In this document: one piece after another, positions 43,394-48,171 of the stretch
Layout of the letters: each line of letters starts with the position of its first letter
How positions within the stretch are numbered: the first letter of the stretch is position 1
Assembly (NCBI GenBank): GCA_964458835.1
Contig: CAYWKV010000007.1
Coordinates: 1-48,171 of the forward strand
From: JAHJQQ01 sp964458835
GTDB lineage: Bacteria > Pseudomonadota > Gammaproteobacteria > Thiohalobacterales > Thiohalobacteraceae
Direction: 5' to 3'
DNA length: 48,171 bases
The notes under the pieces: generated by a model
Told to the model about the DNA's origin: nothing
The model's database searches: none
The model's input: the letters and a program-made list of their open reading frames with translations, nothing else
Translations under genes and position numbers: made by a program

Positions 43394-44086
43394 TTACGCC
43401 TGCGCGCCTGGCGCAACAGGCGATGGTGATACTTCACGAACCTCCGCGAGCCAGTCGCCCAGTTCCGTGATGCGGTCCAGGCAGGTCAGCGGCGCGTGCC
43501 GCTGCAGGCGCTCCACCTCATGGACGCCGTAGGACACCGCGACGGGATGCGCGCCGGCGTTGCGGGCCATCTCCATGTCGTATTCGGTATCCCCGATCAT
43601 CAGCGTCTGTCCGGGGTCGGCACCGACCTGGTGCATGATCTGGTTCAGCATCAGGGGGTGCGGCTTGGAGCGCGTCTCGTCTGAACAGCGGGTCACGTCG
43701 AAGAGCTTGCCCAGCCCCGTTTCGCCGAGCACCTTGTCGAGGCCCCGGCGGCCCTTGCCGGTGGCGACGGCGAGCTGGAATCCCTCGTCCTTGAGCAGGT
43801 ACAGGGTCTCCTCCACGCCCGGAAACAGCGGCGAGCGCCTAGCCCCGCCGAGCCAGTGGGCGCGATAGCGGTCGGCGAGTGCGGTAATCAGGTCGGCGCC
43901 GGAACCGGGATAGAGGACCGCGACGGCCTCCTGCAGCCCCAGGCCGATGATATTCTTCACCGCCTCCGTCCCGCGCGGTTCCAGGCCCAGGTCGGCGATG
44001 GCGGCCTGCATGCAGGCGACGATCTGCACCTCGGAGTCCATCAGGGTTCCGTCCCAATCGAATACCACCAATCTAATGTCGTACAT
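43394..44086 (-). CDS. HAD-family hydrolase, phosphoglycolate phosphatase-like
   Basis: The 230-residue protein has the HAD motif I FDWDGTLMDSE with nucleophile Asp10 and Asp12, motif II region VATGK, motif III lysine in KPHPLML and motif IV MIGDTEYDMEMA. This is the subfamily I cap type close to Gph and related phosphatases. Substrate is not predictable, though phosphoglycolate or another small phosphate ester is likely. It lies between rluC (47 bases) and sppA (74 bases) on the same strand, an order conserved in related bacteria. Confidence 0.88.
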   Translation of the reverse strand: MYDIRLVVFDWDGTLMDSEVQIVACMQAAIADLGLEPRGTEAVKNIIGLGLQEAVAVLYPGSGADLITALADRYRAHWLGGARRSPLFPGVEETLYLLKDEGFQLAVATGKGRRGLDKVLGETGLGKLFDVTRCSDETRSKPHPLMLNQIMHQVGADPGQTLMIGDTEYDMEMARNAGAHPVAVSYGVHEVERLQRHAPLTCLDRITELGDWLAEVREVSPSPVAPGAQA

Positions 44087-44133
44087 TGTCGGTCCACGTC
44101 AACTTGAGGAAAAAATTGCCACGGCATCCGCGG

Positions 44134-45105
44134 CTACACGGCGCCCGCTTCGGCCAGGCGGTCCAGCACCACGCGCAGCTCGTCGGGCAGCGGTGCGCTC
44201 ACGTGCACTTCGCGTCCGCTCTCGGGATCAGCGAAACCCAGGCTGTGTGCATGCAGGAACAGGCGCCGCAGGCCCAGGTCGCGCATGCGCCGGTTGAACT
44301 CCGCGTCGCCGTACTTCTCGTCACCGGCCAGCGGATGGCCGATATGGGCACCGTGCACCCGGATCTGATGGGTGCGGCCGGTGCCCAGTTCAACCTCCAC
44401 CAAGCTGGCCTCCCGATGGATCTCCAGCGGCCGGAAACGTGAATCGGCCGCCTTGCCCTCGGCATCCACGGTGACGATGCGTTCGCCACTGCGGAGTTGG
44501 TTCTTGAGCAGCGGTGCTTCGACCAGGGTCTCGCCGCGGCTCCAGCGGCCGCGCACCAGGGCGAGATAGCGCTTCTCGACCCCGCCGCCGCGCAGGAGTT
44601 CATGGAGCATGCGCAGCTCGCTGCGGCGCTTGGCGATCAGCAGGCAGCCGGAGGTCTCGCGGTCGAGCCGGTGCACCAGTTCCAGGAACCTGGCCTCGGG
44701 CCGGGCCGCGCGCAGCGCCTCGATCACACCGAAACTCAGTCCGCTGCCGCCATGGACCGCCATCCCCGCCGGTTTATCCACCACCAGCAGCCGTGCGTCC
44801 TCGTAGAGGATGCGCTCCTCGAGACGGCTGCCCGGGCCGCCGCTGGGCCCGGGGACCGGCTGACCGGTCCGCACCGGCGGGATACGGACCTGATCGCCGG
44901 CCTGCACCCGGTACTCCGGCTTGATGCGGCCCTTGTTCACGCGCACCTCACCGCGGCGCAGGATGCGGTAGATCAGGCTCCGCGGCACGCCCTTGAGGTG
45001 GCGCAGCAGAAAATTGTCGATGCGCTGACCGGCATCCTCCGCGTCCACGGCCAGGATGCGGACCCCGGGACCCGGGGGCGTAGCGATGTGGGCCTGTGCT
45101 GTCAT
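44134..45105 (-). CDS. rluC: 23S rRNA pseudouridine synthase RluC
   Basis: A 323-residue pseudouridine synthase. The N-terminal S4-like domain (GQRIDNFLLRHLKGVPRSLIYRILRRGEVRVN) is followed by the catalytic domain with VHRLDRETSG, where Asp148 is the catalytic aspartate, then GTGRTHQIRVH and GDEKYGD, all RluC/RluD-type motifs. RluC makes pseudouridines at 955, 2504 and 2580 of 23S rRNA in E. coli. Position divergent to rne is the reason for choosing RluC over RluD. The frame is open to 45408, but the ATG at 45105 begins the conserved part; the upstream extension is low-complexity. Confidence 0.92.
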   Translation of the reverse strand: MTAQAHIATPPGPGVRILAVDAEDAGQRIDNFLLRHLKGVPRSLIYRILRRGEVRVNKGRIKPEYRVQAGDQVRIPPVRTGQPVPGPSGGPGSRLEERILYEDARLLVVDKPAGMAVHGGSGLSFGVIEALRAARPEARFLELVHRLDRETSGCLLIAKRRSELRMLHELLRGGGVEKRYLALVRGRWSRGETLVEAPLLKNQLRSGERIVTVDAEGKAADSRFRPLEIHREASLVEVELGTGRTHQIRVHGAHIGHPLAGDEKYGDAEFNRRMRDLGLRRLFLHAHSLGFADPESGREVHVSAPLPDELRVVLDRLAEAGAV

Positions 45106-45664
45106 GCGCGCATGATAGCAATATCCAGGCCGGTTCCGGCCCCGTCTCGACCGCCGGACATAAAAAAATCGCCTAACCGATTGTTGGCAAGAGGGATCGT
45201 TGATATATTGGCGCTCGCGTGAGCCACCCCGTGATCTGGACAGTACGGGGGGACCCCGGCCGGACAAGGGCCGGAACACGCCGGGTTTCCGCGTATTTCG
45301 TATGCCTGGATCCGGGATTTCCCAGCATCGCTGCGATCCCGCGATGACAGCAGCGCCCACGTTGACGGACCCGCCCCGGACTGATCCCGCCGCTTCGGCC
45401 GTGCTCACCCCGGGGTGGACGAGCCAGCGGGTCCGCCGGCCGACGAATGCGAATGTTGTTTGGCGACAGGCTAAATCCCTGACATGAATTCAAGCGCTCC
45501 CATGTTGATGTCCGACGCCCGCTACGGCGAACAGGTGGTTGTCCTGTTGGCCTGCGTCGGCCTGGGCCCGTTGTTGAGCGCGCTGCTGTCCACGGCGCGT
45601 AACTGGGCCCGGGCCGTTCGGCATACGGCCATCGGCAGGTCCGAGCGCCTGCGAGAATCGACTT
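45106..45664 (+). promoter_or_regulatory. rne leader and divergent rluC/rne intergenic region
   Basis: About 560 bases of non-coding sequence upstream of rne, mostly rightward of the putative promoter at 45181-45209. RNase E genes usually have long structured 5' leaders used for autoregulation, and this one would be about 450 nucleotides. A 6-bp stem (CCGGCC with GGCCGG, 45256-45274) is one of several possible hairpins. Open frames across the region on the minus strand (45173-45859) are rejected as shadows. Confidence 0.5.
45181..45209 (+). promoter_or_regulatory. Possible sigma-70 promoter of rne
   Basis: A TTGTTG -35-like hexamer, 17-base spacer and TATATT -10 (45204-45209, one mismatch to TATAAT). 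The -35 element matches only in the first three positions, so this is a weak call supported by position ahead of the long leader. Confidence 0.3.
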
Positions 45665-48171
45665 ATGAAAAGAATGCTTATCAATGCGACTCAACCCGAA
45701 GAGTTGCGCGTGGCCCTGGTAGATGGCCAAAAACTCTACGACCTGGATATCGAGATCCCTTCCCGGGAGCAGAAGAAGTCCAATATCTACAAGGGTAAGA
45801 TCACCCGTGTAGAGCCCAGCCTGGAGGCCGCGTTCGTCGACTACGGTGCCGAACGTCATGGTTTCCTGCCTCTGAAAGAAGTTGCCCGCAGTTATTTCAG
45901 CGAGGAGGCGCGCGAGTCCGGCGGCCGCGCGAGCATCAGAGAGGCCCTGCGCGAAGGCCAGGAGATCGTCGTCCAGGTCGAGAAGGAGGAGCGTGGCACC
46001 AAAGGCGCGGCGCTCACCACCTTCATCAGCCTGGCCGGCCGCTATCTGGTGCTGATGCCCAACAATCCGCGTGCCGGCGGCGTGTCGCGGCGCATCGAGG
46101 GCGAGGACCGCAGCACCATCCGCGATGCCATGGCGGCCCTGAATATCCCCGAGGACATGGGCCTGATCGTGCGCACGGCCGGTGTCGGCCGCGCCATCGA
46201 GGAACTGCAGTGGGACCTGGACTACCTGCTGCAGCTCTGGTCATCCATCGAGGCCGCCTCCAAGGAGCGCTCCGGGCCGTTCCTGATCTACCAGGAAAGC
46301 AACGTCATCATCCGCGCCCTGCGCGACTACCTGCGCTCCGACATCGGCGAGATCCTGATCGACGATCCCGAGATCTTCGAGAAGGCCCGCGATTTCATGC
46401 AGCTGGTGATGCCGCACAACCTGAACAAGCTCAAGGTGTACAAGGACACCGTGCCGCTGTTCTCGCGCTTCCAGATCGAGAGCCAGATCGAATCGGCCTT
46501 CCAGCGCGAGGTCACCCTGCCCTCCGGCGGTGCCATCGTCATCGACCACACCGAGGCGATGATCTCCATCGACATCAATTCGGCGCGCGCCACCAAGGGC
46601 GGCGATATCGAGGAAACGGCGCTCAACACCAATCTGGAGGCGGCCGACGAGATCGCCCGCCAGCTGCGCATCCGCGACCTGGGCGGTCTGATCGTCATCG
46701 ACTTCATTGACATGCAGCCCACCAAGCACCAGCGCGAGGTCGAGAACCGCCTGCGCGAGGCGCTCAAGATGGACCGCGCCCGCGTGCAGATCGGCCGCAT
46801 CTCGCGCTTCGGTCTGCTGGAGATGTCGCGCCAGCGCCTGCGTCCGTCGCTGGGCGAGTCCAGTCAGATCGTCTGCCCGCGCTGCAAAGGCCAGGGCACG
46901 GTGCGCGGGGTGGAGTCGCTGGGGCTGTCGGTGCTGCGCATCATCGAAGAGAACGCCATGAAGGACAAGACCGGCCGCATCGTCGCGCGCCTGCCGGTCG
47001 AGGTCGCCACCTTCCTGTTGAACGAGAAACGGCACATCCTGCACGACGTCGAACAGCGCCAGCACGTGGATATCGTCCTGATCCCCGTGCCGCACATGCA
47101 CACGCCCGAATACGAGATCCAACGCATCCGCGCCGACGAGCTGCCGGAGGAGCCGACGGCAAGCTACGCCCTGATGCCCGAAGCGGCCGAAGAGGAAGCG
47201 ACGGCGGAATTCGGCAAGGCGGTCATCCGCAGCAGCGACGAACCGGCGGTCAAGTTCCTGGCCCCGCCGGCGCCGGTACCGATGCCCGTGCCAGCTGCAC
47301 CGCTGCCGGCTGCAGCGCCGCCGGCAGCGGTCGCCGCCACGGCCGGTCAGGCCGGCTTCATCAAGCGTCTGTGGGGCAATCTCTTCGGCCGCCGCGAGGA
47401 AGAACCGGCCGCCGCCCCGATCGCAGCGCCGAAGGCCGCCGAGGAGCGTCCGCAGCGGCCGCGCCGCGACCGCCCCGAGCGTGGCGAGCGCGGTGAACGC
47501 CGTGAGCGTGCGCAGGGTGATGACCGCAGCCGCCGTGGCAACGGCAGTCGCCGCCGCCCCCAGGAGGGTCGCAGCCAAGAAGGCCGTAGTCAGGAGGGGC
47601 GCACCGAGGAGCCGCGGCGCGGTGGCGAGACCCGGCGCGACGAAGGGCGCCGCGAAGCACAGGCCCGGCGCGCCGAAGACCCGCGGNNNNNNNNNNGGTC
47701 AGGGGGCGGCCGCCTCCCGGGCGATGCGCCGCCCGAGCTGCGCGCGGGCGTTGGCGGCGTATCTCCGGCACGCCTCGCGGTCCACCAGCTCGCCCGCCGC
47801 CACCCGATCCCAGAGGCCGGAGGCGCCGGGGGGCGGGGGCGAGACCCGGCGCGACTACGGGCGCCGCTAAGAACCGGCCCGGCGCGCCGAAGACCCGCGG
47901 CGCACGGCCGGGGAAGGCGTGCCGCAACGTCCGAAGGAGCCGGTCGAGGCGCGCGAGAAGGACCGGCCGGTGGCGGAAGACCAGCTGCAGGCCGTGGAAG
48001 GCACCGAGGCCCCGGCGGCCGAGGGCGGTGACCAGCAGCGCAGCAGCCGCAGCCGTCGTGGCCGCCGCGGTGGCCGCCGTCGTGGCGGCGCCCGCCGCGA
48101 AGGCGGCGAGCATGCGGTCGCCGAAAACGGCGGTGAGGGCGCACCGCCTGAGGGCAGCGGTCAGCCTGCCG
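45665..48171 (+). CDS. rne: Ribonuclease E (3' part disturbed by assembly gap, runs off window)
   Basis: The N-terminal half is canonical: the S1 domain region (YKGKITRVEPSLEAAFVDYG), the catalytic aspartates Asp303 (SIDIN) and Asp346 (IDFIDM) and the zinc-link CPRCKGQG (Cys404 and Cys407), all at the E. coli positions. It is an essential endonuclease of the RNA degradosome that cleaves AU-rich single-stranded RNA and processes rRNA and tRNA. After about residue 530 comes the long Arg, Glu, Pro and Ala-rich scaffold domain. In it the sequence is broken by 10 Ns, a foreign piece and a 60-base duplicate. The frame that reads on as rne-like (RRTAGEGVPQRPKEP...) resumes at 47901 and is shifted by one base relative to the upstream frame. 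Start at 45665 keeps the standard MKRMLINAT N-terminus. Confidence 0.92.
47627..47686 (+). repeat. First copy of a 60-base duplication in rne
   Basis: This 60-base segment ends exactly at the N run and recurs, with five mismatches, at 47841-47900. In the rne frame it reads ETRRDEGRREAQARRAEDPR without interruption, so it is the reliable copy. Confidence 0.9.
47687..47696. other. Assembly gap (10 Ns)
   Basis: A placeholder of ten Ns inside the rne reading frame, joining two contig ends. Its length is likely arbitrary. Confidence 0.98.
47697..47840 (-). other. Probable chimeric fragment from an unrelated gene
   Basis: About 144 bases between the N run and the second repeat copy do not read as rne on the plus strand. 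On the minus strand they give an open frame with a normal protein look (GLWDRVAAGELVDREACRR and ANARAQLGRRIAREAAAP) ending in a TGA at 47701-47699. I do not recognise the product. It looks like the C-terminus of a gene from another locus or organism fused to the contig end. Confidence 0.7.
47841..47900 (+). repeat. Second, error-bearing copy of the 60-base duplication in rne
   Basis: It matches 47627-47686 over its full length except for five positions, all G-to-T, A-to-C or C-to-A changes, one of which makes an in-frame TAA in the rne frame. Sequence after 47900 continues directly as rne. Confidence 0.85.

Noticed and set aside
45173..45859. 228-codon minus-strand frame across the rne leader and start
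   Set aside because: It is antisense to the rne N-terminus and leader, has no recognisable domain and low-complexity composition.
46241..47578. 445-codon minus-strand frame
   Set aside because: Entirely opposite rne; a shadow produced by GC-rich codon use.
1..48171. CRISPR arrays, tRNA or rRNA genes, insertion sequences
   Set aside because: I looked for regularly spaced repeats, tRNA-like cloverleaf patterns and transposase motifs and saw none. The only repeated segment of note is the assembly duplicate in rne.

Overview
The window looks like a gammaproteobacterial chromosome, from a draft or metagenome assembly (a 10-base N run lies at 47687-47696). The right end, 42.3-48.2 kb, is ordinary core genome: an sppA-type peptidase, a HAD phosphatase and the pseudouridine synthase rluC run leftward, divergent from rne (RNase E), an arrangement familiar from gammaproteobacteria such as Pseudomonas. 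The organism cannot be named from sequence alone; a Chromatiales-like or related lineage is only a guess.

Almost everything from 1 to about 34 kb is one large exopolysaccharide locus of the exosortase A (XrtA/PEP-CTERM) associated type. The export and assembly core runs leftward from 33.6 to 25.5 kb: phosphosugar transferase, Wza-like lipoprotein, Wzz-like chain length protein, tyrosine-kinase-like ATPase, TIGR03016-type outer membrane protein, TIGR03015-type ATPase and DUF3473 deacetylase. It continues into an amide and acyl module (25.5-20.2 kb): glutamine amidotransferase, acyl carrier protein, acyl-CoA ligase, NAD-synthase-like protein and low-molecular-weight tyrosine phosphatase. A rightward seven-gene cassette (12.4-20.2 kb) holds a FemAB protein, a DegT-type aminotransferase, two CelD-like GNAT proteins, a GT2 glycosyltransferase, a second deacetylase and an ATP-grasp ligase. 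A leftward operon (12.0-0 kb) holds a GT2, two alpha/beta-hydrolase-fold proteins, three GT4 glycosyltransferases, an O-antigen polymerase/ligase, a CapK-like adenylating enzyme, asnB and a methyltransferase cut by the window edge.

Between 33.8 and 42.2 kb is a loosely organised stretch with mixed strands: an LDH-like malate dehydrogenase, a rhamnosyltransferase-like GT2, two GT4 enzymes, a Wzx-like flippase and a secreted parallel beta-helix protein. Base composition drops visibly here, suggesting separate acquisition.

Together the genes would start a glycan on undecaprenyl phosphate, extend it, decorate it by amidation, acylation and deacetylation, flip it, polymerise it and export it. Four things stand out. 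The exosortase itself, and any PEP-CTERM substrate, are absent from the window. The kinase-like protein lacks the P-loop lysine and a C-terminal tyrosine cluster. The two hydrolase-fold proteins have Cys and Arg at the nucleophile position. The C-terminal part of rne is broken by a chimeric, duplicated assembly join.
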